Shown: one piece after another, positions 1-9,100 of the stretch
Position numbering within the stretch: the stretch's first letter is position 1
Layout: the number at the start of each line of letters is the position of its first letter
Source: an uncultured Dysgonomonas sp.
GTDB taxonomy: Bacteria > Bacteroidota > Bacteroidia > Bacteroidales > Dysgonomonadaceae
Length of the DNA stretch: 64,000 nucleotides
Direction of reading: 5' to 3'
Assembly (NCBI GenBank): GCA_937995835.1
Contig: CALKIV010000028.1
Location: 62,001 to 126,000, forward strand
Translations under genes and position numbers: made by a program
The notes under the pieces: generated by a model
Databases searched by the model: none
What the model saw: the letters and a program-made list of their open reading frames with translations, nothing else
What the model was told of the DNA's origin: nothing

Positions 1-551
1 ATACTATTATGATCTTGTGTATGCAACAAATACTTATTATCTTCAGCCTTAATATTAAACTTGCTATAATCATTTTTGTTCACACGGTTCTCCCCTGCCA
101 CAAACAACTGATTGGTCAAAAGAGCTTGTAGATTATAAAAATTGAAAGCGACCATAGCACTCACCCCTGTATCTTTTAAATCCACCTCAGCATAACGTGC
201 GCTAAGTCTGTCGATCAACACTATTTTTTCGGGGGTAATATCTACTCGCATGGCTTCGGCTCCAATGATTGGAATGCGAACGGAAGCCTGCAACACTTCA
301 TCTTTCACTAATTTAAAAACAGTTGTCAGCCTTTTACCCTTAACAGTCACGCTACCCTTGGTGGTGATTGTCTTATAGTCCAACTCATGCGAAAGGATAT
401 CATCTACCACCTCAGTATGGGTTTTAGCCTTCAGTGTTCCATCAGCATCCACCAAAGTTACCTTCTTTGACTTACATCCAGCAAAGAAAAGCAAAGAGAG
501 CAAGATGCCAACTAATAAATATGATTGTGTATAGGTATATATTTTTTTCAT
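1..551 (-). CDS. DUF4292 family lipoprotein (partial, cut by left edge)
   Basis: The open frame runs from an ATG at 551 down to the window edge, giving the first 183 residues. It starts MKKIYTYTQSYLLVGIL, a hydrophobic signal followed by a lipobox ending FFAGC, so it is very probably an outer-membrane or periplasmic lipoprotein. The rest is beta-rich sequence resembling the DUF4292 family of Bacteroidota; the role of that family is not established, though a lipoprotein-carrier-like fold is plausible. Its ATG overlaps the stop of the upstream TPR gene in an ATGA arrangement, so the two are probably translationally coupled and belong to the dut-TPR-DUF4292 operon. The C-terminus lies outside the window. 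Confidence 0.75.
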   Translation of the reverse strand, partial: MKKIYTYTQSYLLVGILLSLLFFAGCKSKKVTLVDADGTLKAKTHTEVVDDILSHELDYKTITTKGSVTVKGKRLTTVFKLVKDEVLQASVRIPIIGAEAMRVDITPEKIVLIDRLSARYAEVDLKDTGVSAMVAFNFYNLQALLTNQLFVAGENRVNKNDYSKFNIKAEDNKYLLHTQDHNS

Positions 552-2275
552 TCTGCAATATATTCTTTAGTCTCTATTTTACGGTCTAGCGTTTTTGACT
601 CGGAGTCTCCCACTTCCTTAGCTTTAATCCAATATTCCAAGGCTTTTTCTTTTTCATCAGTCATATAGAGCACATCACCATAGTGTTCATAAACCTCTGC
701 ACTGATTTCTTCCTTATCCTTCGTATTTTCTATTCCGTTTTCGATATATATTTTGGCCATACTGTAAGCCTTTTGCTTAAACAACACCCACCCATATGTA
801 TCTAAATAGGTAGGATTCAGAGGCTCTGCCTTAATCGTCTGGCTACTCATCTTCTCAGCTTTGTCCAAATCTTTATTGTCAATGGCCAGAAAATAGCTAT
901 AATTATTCAGGATTCCTAGATTACCGGGGTTAGCCTTCAAAGCCTTATCATAAGCAACATAGGCACTATCTTTTTGCTCTGTGTGATAGTACAGATCTCC
1001 AATCTGTCCATAGAAATCAGACAACAATTTGCGATTTTGTACATCTACAAACACCACACCCTCCTGAAAAGCAGCAAGTGCCGGTTCATAATTTTTCTCT
1101 AAGTAATGCGATAGACCTAAATAGAAGTAAAATTGTGGTTGATCCGGTATATTCTTGATCGCAGTTTCACAAATCTCAGCTGCCAGTTTTAGGCTATCGG
1201 GAAATGCTGTAGAAAGCATCTGCTCCCATCCCAAAGGATTACTTGGATTAGCTTCTGCAAATAACTTATATTGAGCTCTAGCTTCATCTTTTTTATTCTG
1301 TATAGCCAACAAATTACCATACATCATATTGAGATTAGGCTCTTGTGGATGTTGAATCATCAACGTATCAAATAGCGCATTCGCTCTTTCAATGCCTTTA
1401 CCTCGCTGCTGAAGTGTACCCACATATTGAGCCAGTATGCCTAATTTGGTCTCTACATCCATCTTGTGACTGATCAGAGCAATATTTAACTCCTTCTCAG
1501 CTTCTTCTTTTTTACCAACCTTTTCATAATAGTTAGCCATAGAAGATATCAGATAAGGATTATCCGGATCCAACCCCTTAGCTCTTGTGTACGTCCTCAA
1601 GGCTTCTGCATCTTTGTCTGCATGCAAATACAAGTCTCCTAACAGGATGTAGTAATTTATTTCAGTAGGATATTTATCAATATAACGTTGAATTTCAGCA
1701 AAAGCTTTTTGCTCTTGCCCCATCTGCGTAAGCAATTGGTACTTCTGCAAACTAATTTTTTCGTTCATTCCCACAAATTGCTCCAGCTTGTCTAATGATT
1801 CCACCGCCTTCATGTAATTTTCTCCTTGTCGATATGCCTCCGCTAGGTAAATGTACAAGTTTGTTTTCTCTGGATATTTGTCTATCAAGGATGAATACTG
1901 AGCGATAGCTGTTTTATAGTCTCCACTCTCGAGACAAAGTGTGCCATAGGCTGTCACATAGTAATAGTTAGACGGATCATACTTAGATGCACCCCTAAAC
2001 ATTGTCAAGGCATTTTCTTTATCCTCTATTGAGCTATAATAATTCCCCAATTCATACAATACGGCAGCATTTGTAGAATCTAGTTCATGACAATATTTTA
2101 AATAGTCAAAAGCTGTACCATACTGTTCTTGCGCACGAGCATGCATCGCCTCGTAAAAAAGGAAATCAAATTTATACTTTCCTTTCTTATCCAAATCTCC
2201 ACTTGGCACAGAAGCAAAAGAGGGTACCAAATATAGGAAAAGAAGAGAGGTATATATAATTCTAGTAATATACAT
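548..2275 (-). CDS. Secreted tetratricopeptide-repeat protein
   Basis: 575 residues. An N-terminal signal peptide (MYITRIIYTSLLFLYLVPSFAS) is followed by TPR units over nearly the whole length. Typical helical repeat motifs with W/L-G-Y-A-P spacing are visible, for example AVLYELGNYYSS, LISSMANYYEKVGKKEEAEK and LGILNNYSYFLA. TPR arrays are protein-interaction scaffolds; the partner is unknown. It follows dut by 21 bp and overlaps the DUF4292 lipoprotein by 4 bp (ATGA), suggesting envelope-related work with that lipoprotein. No catalytic motif is seen. Confidence 0.85.
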   Translation of the reverse strand: MYITRIIYTSLLFLYLVPSFASVPSGDLDKKGKYKFDFLFYEAMHARAQEQYGTAFDYLKYCHELDSTNAAVLYELGNYYSSIEDKENALTMFRGASKYDPSNYYYVTAYGTLCLESGDYKTAIAQYSSLIDKYPEKTNLYIYLAEAYRQGENYMKAVESLDKLEQFVGMNEKISLQKYQLLTQMGQEQKAFAEIQRYIDKYPTEINYYILLGDLYLHADKDAEALRTYTRAKGLDPDNPYLISSMANYYEKVGKKEEAEKELNIALISHKMDVETKLGILAQYVGTLQQRGKGIERANALFDTLMIQHPQEPNLNMMYGNLLAIQNKKDEARAQYKLFAEANPSNPLGWEQMLSTAFPDSLKLAAEICETAIKNIPDQPQFYFYLGLSHYLEKNYEPALAAFQEGVVFVDVQNRKLLSDFYGQIGDLYYHTEQKDSAYVAYDKALKANPGNLGILNNYSYFLAIDNKDLDKAEKMSSQTIKAEPLNPTYLDTYGWVLFKQKAYSMAKIYIENGIENTKDKEEISAEVYEHYGDVLYMTDEKEKALEYWIKAKEVGDSESKTLDRKIETKEYIAE

Positions 2276-2296
2276 AGGTTAATTTTATCAGTTTTG

Positions 2297-2731
2297 TTAC
2301 TCTTTGCCAGTATGACCAAACCCACCTTGTCCTCTATCGGTGTCAGAAAGTTTCTCTGCATCAACCAACTCCACTTGTGTATATGGAGCTATCACCATTT
2401 GGCAAATGCGCTCACCATCGTTGATCACAAAATCTTCATTTGACAAGTTTACCAAAATAATTTTAATCTCACCTCTATAATCAGCATCGATTGTACCCGG
2501 AGAGTTTAAAACAGTAATCCCATGTTTAGCAGCCAACCCACTTCTCGGGCGAATTTGCGCTTCATAACCATCAGGGAGTTCGAGACTCAAGCCAGTACCC
2601 ACCATTACTCGCTCCAAAGGTTTCAAGTTGATCGGCTCTGTGATATAAGCCCTCAAGTCTAAGCCTGCGGATTGAGAAGTTGCATATTCAGGAAGAGGAT
2701 GATGAGATTTATTTATTATTTTCACTTTCAT
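2297..2731 (-). CDS. dut: Deoxyuridine 5'-triphosphate nucleotidohydrolase (dUTPase)
   Basis: 144 residues, the usual length for a homotrimeric dUTPase that hydrolyses dUTP to dUMP and pyrophosphate, keeping uracil out of DNA and supplying dUMP for dTMP synthesis. All five family motifs are visible: SAGLDLRA near residue 22, RPRSGLAAKHG in the middle, NSPGTIDADYRGEI, ERICQMVI, and the C-terminal glycine-rich arm RGQGGFGHTG that closes over the substrate. Cytoplasmic. First gene of the minus-strand cluster with the TPR and DUF4292 genes. Confidence 0.97.
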   Translation of the reverse strand: MKVKIINKSHHPLPEYATSQSAGLDLRAYITEPINLKPLERVMVGTGLSLELPDGYEAQIRPRSGLAAKHGITVLNSPGTIDADYRGEIKIILVNLSNEDFVINDGERICQMVIAPYTQVELVDAEKLSDTDRGQGGFGHTGKE

Positions 2732-2874
2732 ATTCTAAAACGTATTGATATAATATAGATGTGCGAAATTACGTAATTCTTTGTTATGAGCGTGGTAAAT
2801 TCATTAATATTAATACTTAAAGATAGGGACTGAAAAATAATTTTCACTTTTTTTGAAAAAAAACCTCAAATTGT

Positions 2875-2905
2875 TTTGGAGATAAAAAAACTTCGCATAT
2901 CTTTG
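2875..2905 (+). promoter_or_regulatory. Bacteroides-type promoter for tRNA-Val
   Basis: TTTG at 2875-2878, a 19 nt spacer, then TATCTTTG at 2898-2905. This matches the primary sigma consensus of Bacteroidales (TTTG, N19-21, TAnnTTTG). Transcription should start near 2912, about 40 nt before the tRNA. Confidence 0.75.
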
Positions 2906-2950
2906 CATCGCATTTCAGAGGAAGTGTCACTCCAAAAGAGTAAACAAATA

Positions 2951-3025
2951 GGGCGGTTAGCTCAGCTGGTTCAGAGCATCTGGTTTACACCCAGAGGGTC
3001 GGGGGTTCGAATCCCTCACCGCCCA
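2951..3025 (+). tRNA. tRNA-Val (anticodon TAC)
   Basis: A 75 nt cloverleaf. The acceptor arms GGGCGGT and ACCGCCC pair perfectly; the D-arm is GCTC/GAGC; the anticodon stem is TCTGG/CCAGA around the loop TTTACAC, giving anticodon TAC; the T-arm is GGGGG-TTCGAAT-CCCTC with one G-T pair. The discriminator base is A and the 3' CCA is not encoded. The anticodon reads GUA and other GUN valine codons. Confidence 0.97.
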
Positions 3026-3034
3026 CAAAAACAT

Positions 3035-3076
3035 AAAGTCTGTTAGTCATTAGATTAACAGACTTTTTCTTTTTTA
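3035..3076 (+). terminator. Factor-independent terminator after tRNA-Val
   Basis: A perfect 11 bp stem (AAAGTCTGTTA paired with TAACAGACTTT) around a 10 nt loop is followed by a T-rich tract. It starts 10 nt after the tRNA 3' end. Confidence 0.88.
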
Positions 3077-3324
3077 TTAAAGTCAATAAAAACTTAGAGG
3101 TATAACATACCTCTACTTTTCACTTCTCTAGACAAGAGCATGCAGAGCCACAGCAGCTTGTGATAACCAATCACATTCTAACAACAAATTATCGAATTCA
3201 GAATTTGAAGAGAAAGAAAGAGACTTCCTTATTCGTGTAACAGGTAACCACCCAAAAGATGCTCTATATAGCTGCCTGTGTAGATTAATCGGTGCCTTCT
3301 CCCTCTTCTAAACCCTTTACTTTT
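3077..3324. other. Gap between tRNA terminator and FabK-like gene, with a possible gene remnant
   Basis: Two things can be seen. A small stem-loop (AGAGGTA/TACCTCT) lies at 3096-3114. On the minus strand an open frame of about 58 codons ends at a TAG at 3128-3130 and opens just after a TAG near 3307. It has no ATG, but a protein-like C-terminal composition (it includes FDNLLLECDWLSQAAVALHA). It may be the degraded 3' end of a lost gene. I do not recognise it and chance is a real alternative. Confidence 0.25.
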
Positions 3325-4404
3325 TTAATTATTACCTCTAGCCTCTAGATACTCCTCCTTCAGCTTACATACAAGTTCTTTGACACTAGATATCTTTTTC
3401 AACAAATGAACATTCACCCCTGTAAAAGCATAGCCTTTTTTCATGTTTCCTCTAGCTGCTTGATACAGACATTGCACAATACAATAAGGGCTTTTGGTAT
3501 AGTCACACGTTTTGATACAATGAAATGGGCATGTTTTAGGTTTCTCTAATCCTTTTTCCACATTTTGTATAAACTCACCATCGATAGCACGTCCCGGCAT
3601 ACCTACTGGACTTTGAATAATTTTTATATCCTCTTTACCAGCTTTTATAAAACTATTTTTGAAAGTATCAGAAGCATCACATTCTGTAGTGGTCACAAAG
3701 ACTGTTCCCATTTGCACCCCTGACGCTCCTAGCTTAATAAACTCATGAATATCTTGTCCTGTTGATATTCCTCCAGCTGCAATCACTGGAATATTTTTTT
3801 CTGCGTGGAAAGAATTTGCAATCTCCACTACTTCAGGTATTAAATTCTCTAAAGCATAGTGTTGATCATCAATTTGATTTTTTTTAAACCCAAGATGTCC
3901 CCCAGCTTTAGGCCCCTCCACAACTATTGCATCAGGCAGGTAATTGTAATTAGCTTTCCACTTATCACAAATAATTTTAGCTGCGCGAGGCGAAGATACA
4001 ATTGGAACAAGCTTTGTTGTACTATCTTCTGTCAAATAAGATGGCAAATCAAGAGGTAATCCTGCACCAGCAAATATTACGTCTATTTTTTGAGCTATCG
4101 AGGTTTTAACCATATCAGCATAATTATTCAATGCAACCATTATATTTACACCGATAATCCCTTTACTTTTTATCTTAGCCTTGTTGATTTCTTCTGTCAA
4201 TCCTACAATACACTTATTAAGATAATCTCCAGGCGATTTGTGATATATCAAGCCTAAACCTGCACATGATATAACTCCAACTCCACCTTCATTGGCCACA
4301 GCTGATGCTAAGTTTGATAAAGAGACACCAACGCCCATACCTCCCTGTACTACTGGAAGCTTTACTTCCAAATTACCTATAAAGAATGATTTCATTTGAT
4401 TCAA
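3325..4404 (-). CDS. FabK/nitronate monooxygenase-like NAD(P)H-dependent flavin oxidoreductase
   Basis: 359 residues, predicted cytoplasmic TIM-barrel FMN protein of the 2-nitropropane dioxygenase/FabK family. Family signatures include the N-terminal VQGGMGVGVSLSNLASAVANEGG, the catalytic-region VVEGPKAGGHLG near residue 165 with its conserved His, and the FMN-phosphate segment VIAAGGISTGQDIHEFIKLGASGVQMGT. The C-terminal extension carries a cysteine cluster (CPFHCIKTC, then SPYCIVQC), as in some Bacteroidota members. It could be a nitronate monooxygenase or an enoyl-ACP reductase II; the sequence alone does not decide, and no fatty-acid genes are nearby to favour FabK. A well-formed promoter precedes it. 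Confidence 0.82.
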   Translation of the reverse strand: MNQMKSFFIGNLEVKLPVVQGGMGVGVSLSNLASAVANEGGVGVISCAGLGLIYHKSPGDYLNKCIVGLTEEINKAKIKSKGIIGVNIMVALNNYADMVKTSIAQKIDVIFAGAGLPLDLPSYLTEDSTTKLVPIVSSPRAAKIICDKWKANYNYLPDAIVVEGPKAGGHLGFKKNQIDDQHYALENLIPEVVEIANSFHAEKNIPVIAAGGISTGQDIHEFIKLGASGVQMGTVFVTTTECDASDTFKNSFIKAGKEDIKIIQSPVGMPGRAIDGEFIQNVEKGLEKPKTCPFHCIKTCDYTKSPYCIVQCLYQAARGNMKKGYAFTGVNVHLLKKISSVKELVCKLKEEYLEARGNN

Positions 4405-4515
4405 AATGCGCCATGAAATAATAAATATTTCATAACAAGTTAATTAATAATATAGATAGAACACAAGTGTGTTTTAATGCTGATTCTAATATCAAAAGGT
4501 AATTACCTATAATTA

Positions 4516-4548
4516 CAAAAGTAAATAAAAGTCAGCATTAGTTGCAAA
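4516..4548 (-). promoter_or_regulatory. Bacteroides-type promoter for FabK-like gene
   Basis: On the minus strand, TTTG (4548-4545), a 21 nt spacer, then TACTTTTG (4523-4516), matching TTTG-N19-21-TAnnTTTG. The predicted start near 4509 leaves a leader of about 105 nt. Confidence 0.6.
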
Positions 4549-4634
4549 TGAAATGGTTTTATTTGGAATTAGTCATCTTTAATTATCAATTAACACGAAT
4601 CTACTTATCCAAACAATTCGAATTTTAAAAGATA

Positions 4635-4673
4635 GAGTTCCAAACTTATTTCTATCGAAACAGTTAGGAACTC
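4635..4673 (-). terminator. Possible terminator after GH28 gene
   Basis: An imperfect hairpin with outer arms GAGTTCC/GGAACTC extended by AAC/GTT, 55 nt past the GH28 stop on the minus strand and followed by a T-rich stretch (TATCTTTT). Confidence 0.45.
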
Positions 4674-4727
4674 CAGAATTCTTTAGATATGCAAATAATT
4701 TATTTTGCTAAAGGATAAGTCCTTTTT

Positions 4728-6044
4728 TCAAAATGACACCCCATTCACTTTCACATTTGTCAACTTAAAATCACTGATAATATCCATATCTATCTCAGAT
4801 TTGGTATTTGCAGTAATATCAAGATTCTCAAATATAAAATTAGATAGTTTGTATTGCTCTGATTTTCTGACATCGAAAAAAGCATTACATTTCATTTTGA
4901 TATTGCGCATGGTGATATGCGAAGAACGAGAGAATGGCTTCTCTTCACCTTTTAAATCGAAAAACTGATTCCAAGGTTTAATATAAAGAAAGCTTTCAAC
5001 AGTTCCGGTAATATCTTCCACTGTTATATATTCATAATTTTGTGGAGTATCTGTACGCATTTTCAACCACAACAAGCGTTTTGCACTATCAATACTACAA
5101 CGACGCAGCAGTACATTATGGTTATGAATCGACTCACTGCCACTGGTTAAAACGCTATGACAGAATCCATAGGTGCAATCTTCGATTAAGATATTACGAT
5201 TTGAACCATTATTCTCATCTTTATTGGCGAGTGGTCCTTTTCCTCCTTTCAATGCTATACCATCATCGTTAACTGAGATGAAACAATCTTTGATATGAAC
5301 ATTCGTGCATACATCGATATCGATTCCATCTGAGCTAGGAGCACGTACAGGCTCTTTTGGAGCAAATATATGAAGATTTAGAAGTTTAACATTATCACAT
5401 TTATAGAGATGTGTGGTCCAAAATGGAGAATTTATCAGATTGACACCTGAAAGCTGTACATCCTTACTGTTTGAGATATACACTAATCTTGGGCGCATCT
5501 CGTCCAGATTAGTACATTTTGGATTAAATGTTCTTCTTAGCCAAAAAGACTCCCAATATCTCAAGCCATTGCCATTTATCGTTCCTTCGCCCGAAATGGT
5601 AAACCCATCCACTTTATCTGCATTGATTAGCGCAGGAAAATAATTGATGCTTTGCCCTTCCATACGAGTTGGGATAACTGGAAAATCACGAATATCATCA
5701 CTTCCTTTTATCATCGCATTTTTCACTAGATGAAGGTGCGTTTTGGGCTTGAAAAACAATGCCCCACTCAAATAAGTTCCCTCAGGAATTAGGATCACCC
5801 CTCCCCCTGCCTCATAGGCTTGGTCAATCACTGCTTGTATGGCTGTAGTTTGCACTAATGTACTATCGTTAACTACTCCATAACTGGTGACATTGTAGCT
5901 TTTTCCTAGAGCTTTAATATCTACTATTTCGTTCTGTCGGAACCAGTCTGGTATTGGAGTACCATCCGGAAATATATCTTTAGCCGATAGATGTGCACTA
6001 AAAAGTATATAACACAAAAGTGTTAAAAATTTCGCAGTCTTCAT
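4728..6044 (-). CDS. GH28 family polygalacturonase/rhamnogalacturonase-like protein
   Basis: 438 residues with a signal peptide (MKTAKFLTLLCYILFSAHLSA). It is a right-handed parallel beta-helix of glycoside hydrolase family 28, hydrolysing alpha-linked galacturonate in pectin. Visible motifs: the pectate-lyase-like start (SYGVVNDS, then AIQAVIDQAYEAGGGVILIPEGTY), SSDGIDID in place of the usual NTDG, and the catalytic Asp pair in VNDDGIALKGG near residue 260. The usual GHG is altered to FCHS and the RIK element to LKMR, so substrate may differ from plain homogalacturonan. It lies 112 bp downstream of HTCS1 on the same strand, so it is likely in the PUL 1 regulon even though it faces away from susC1. 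Confidence 0.88.
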   Translation of the reverse strand: MKTAKFLTLLCYILFSAHLSAKDIFPDGTPIPDWFRQNEIVDIKALGKSYNVTSYGVVNDSTLVQTTAIQAVIDQAYEAGGGVILIPEGTYLSGALFFKPKTHLHLVKNAMIKGSDDIRDFPVIPTRMEGQSINYFPALINADKVDGFTISGEGTINGNGLRYWESFWLRRTFNPKCTNLDEMRPRLVYISNSKDVQLSGVNLINSPFWTTHLYKCDNVKLLNLHIFAPKEPVRAPSSDGIDIDVCTNVHIKDCFISVNDDGIALKGGKGPLANKDENNGSNRNILIEDCTYGFCHSVLTSGSESIHNHNVLLRRCSIDSAKRLLWLKMRTDTPQNYEYITVEDITGTVESFLYIKPWNQFFDLKGEEKPFSRSSHITMRNIKMKCNAFFDVRKSEQYKLSNFIFENLDITANTKSEIDMDIISDFKLTNVKVNGVSF

Positions 6045-6156
6045 TTTGTTAGGTCTTTTAATTTATGGTTAATTCAATTATTAAGATACATCGTAAAATA
6101 AATGAAAATAACCCTTTTAGACCCTGACAAAATGGTTTTAAAGGCATACTATTGTA

Positions 6157-9100
6157 TCAGACTATCTCTTCTTCCACATTTTCATCGTCTATCTGCCTAA
6201 ACTGAGATGGTCTTTCCTTAAATTGCTCTTTAAAACATTTACTGAAATAATATGGATCGTTGAATCCTACTTTATAGGCGATTTCAGAAATATTGAATTC
6301 CGTAGTTCGAAGTAAAATAGCTGCTTTTTTTAATCTTACCACACGCAAGTATTCATTAGGAGACAAATTCGTTATCCCCTTAATCTTTTTATAAAACAAT
6401 GTTCTACCCATATTGGCTTCACTAGCAAAATCATCGATAGAAAATTCGGGATTATCTAAGTTTTTTTCTACTATCTCAAGCACCTTGGCTATAAACTTAT
6501 TATCTCTATCAGACGTAGATATTGTGATAGGGATCTCTCCCGGTTCATGAGCAAATTTATACTGGAGCTTTTCTCGTTGCTCTATCAGTTTCACAATACG
6601 AGAAATCAGATACTTAGTGCTAAAAGGCTTGGTTATATAAGAATCTGCACCAGCGTTTATCCCTTCCAGACGATGCTCGATAGATGAATGAGCCGTCAGA
6701 AGAATGATGGGTATATGACTTGTTTCAATGTTTGATTTCAATTTCAGGGTCACTTCAAAGCCATCCATCTCTGGCATCATCACATCGCAGACTATAAGAT
6801 CAAAGTGTTCTTCAGTTGCTATGTTCCATCCTTCAAGCCCATTGGTAGCGATTGTCACAGTAAAATACTCATTTAATTGATCCTGCAAAAAGGAACGAAC
6901 TTCTTCATCATCTTCAATTAGAAGTATTTTATATTTTCGTGTAATAGAATTTTCATCAAAAGATTCGGATGTAGAAGCACTATCTTCAATCCGATTCTCC
7001 CTCCGTTCCACAGAAGACGTCTCTATAATATCACTTTTATCGTAAACGGATTCGGATGTAGGTAAAGAAACAATAAAAGTAGCTCCCCCCCACTCCGATT
7101 GCTCATACTTGATTTCACCTTTGTGTGCTAGAATGAGCTCAGCAGAAAGATTCAACCCGATGCCAATGCCTGACGATGAATAGTTAATTTGCTTAAAGCG
7201 TACAAATAAGAATTCTTGTTTGTCAACAGGTATTCCTATTCCTGAGTCGGATACTTTGAATATAAATTGATAATCAGATTCATCAAAAATAAGCTCTACT
7301 GCAATTTTCCCTCTCGCTGGAGTATGCTTAAATGCATTAGACAACAGATTAAATAGCACTTTGTCGATCTTTCCTCGATCGACTAAAAGAATAGCCGATT
7401 CTTTACTCGTCGAAAAAGTAAAGTCTATTTCATTTTTAGAGGCAGTATCTTGAAACATTTCAAAAATATCTTTCATAAATGCAACAACATCTATATACCT
7501 TAGCCGTAGATCCATTTGATGTTTTTGAAGCTTGCGAAATTCAAGAAGCTGATCAATTAGACGTAAAAGTTTGACAGAACTCTTATCTAAGATCTTTATA
7601 TGTTTTCTTAACCTCTCGGGCAACTCCATATTATTCATGTTTTCGATACTACCTTGAATAATCGTTAAGGGAGTTCTAAACTCGTGAGAGATGTTTGTAA
7701 AAAATCGTAATCTGAACTCCGTTAGTTGTTTTTCAACAACTACATCATTATGCAGCTTATTCATTTTTAGTATCAGCCTAATAGCAAAAAACACAATCAA
7801 GGACAATAGTATAAAATACAGAAAAAAGGCTTGAGGTGATTTCCAAAATGGAGGAGTGATGAAAACAGCTAACTCTGTTTCAGCATTATCCGAAGAATGT
7901 AGATTATCTATTGCCTTAACTTTGAAAATATATTTCCCCGGAGGGATATTTTTATATGTTGCTGTATTGTATGACGTCACAGGATTCCAAGTATGATCAT
8001 ATCCTTCAAGAATATAGGTATATCTATTGGTCGATTCATTCTGAAATTCAAGAGACGAAAACTCGATGCTGAATGAGTTCTGTGTACTGTTAAGTTTTAA
8101 TTCTTTAGTTTTGGTAATACTTTCATCCAGAGGCGAATCAGCTTTATTTGGATTTGTGGGCACACCATTAATTGACAATCCGGTCAACGTGACTGCAATC
8201 TGAGGAGTATCTTGCTTATTAGAGGTAGAGGAATCAAAAATATACATCCCATTATAACTACCAAAGAGCAATTCTCCATTGCTTTTTTTATATGCCGAAG
8301 CTTCACTAAACATATCATTTTCCCAACTATCTTGAGAACTGTAGTTCTCAAATCCAGTGTGCTCTGCATTAAATTTAGATATTCCATTTTCGGTGGCTAT
8401 CCAAAGATTGTTTTCATCATCCACAAGAAGAGACTGCACCATATTGCTAATCAATCCATTATCTACAGTATAATGTTTAAAGATGATCTGATCTGTAACC
8501 TCATCTTTTTGAGCCAAGTTTACTCCTCCTGAAGTACCAATCCATACTCTGTTTTGAGCATCTTCAACAATCGTTTTAACCGTATTATTATTGAGCGATT
8601 GCCTGTTCTTGTGGTCAAACATGAAGCGCTGATATACATTCACACCCTGTGCAACACTATCTGGATTGAATCGAATAATACCCTTTGAGCCTCCTGCCCA
8701 GATAAATCCAGAAGAGTCTTGAAACAGACATCTCACCTCTGTTTGTTTTTCCGATAAAAAAGGCAACGGCGTGGTGTGTAACTGTCCATTTTCATATTTA
8801 CATAAAAACAAACCTGATCCTAAGGTGCCCACCCACATTCGGTCTTTGTCATCTTGCAGTATGGTATAAATATTATTGATTCCGCTGTCGTTTTCCTTAG
8901 ACAACATATGTACCCGACCTTTATGCGTTGGATTCTCTCCTCTAGGAAATATGATTATTCCATTGCCTTTTGTCCCCACCCAAATATTATTTTGATTATC
9001 AGGAGTTATACAATAAGGAGCACCTAGATTAAAAGATAGCTTATCCTTCAACTTCATCTGCTTGTCATATATGTATAGGCTTCCTTCTTTTGTCCCTATC

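Larger units (their letters stand above)
4405..4727. other. Intergenic region upstream of FabK-like gene and downstream of GH28
   Basis: No protein gene is seen here. It holds the minus-strand promoter of the FabK-like gene (4516-4548) and a hairpin (4635-4673) that probably ends the GH28 transcript. A short palindrome (ACACAAGTGTGT) lies in the leader near 4461-4472. Confidence 0.5.

Noticed and set aside
2951..3025. tRNA-Val as an integration site for a mobile element carrying the PULs
   Set aside because: No integrase, no partial repeat of the tRNA 3' end seen downstream, and the FabK-like gene and tRNA have ordinary promoters and terminators of their own.
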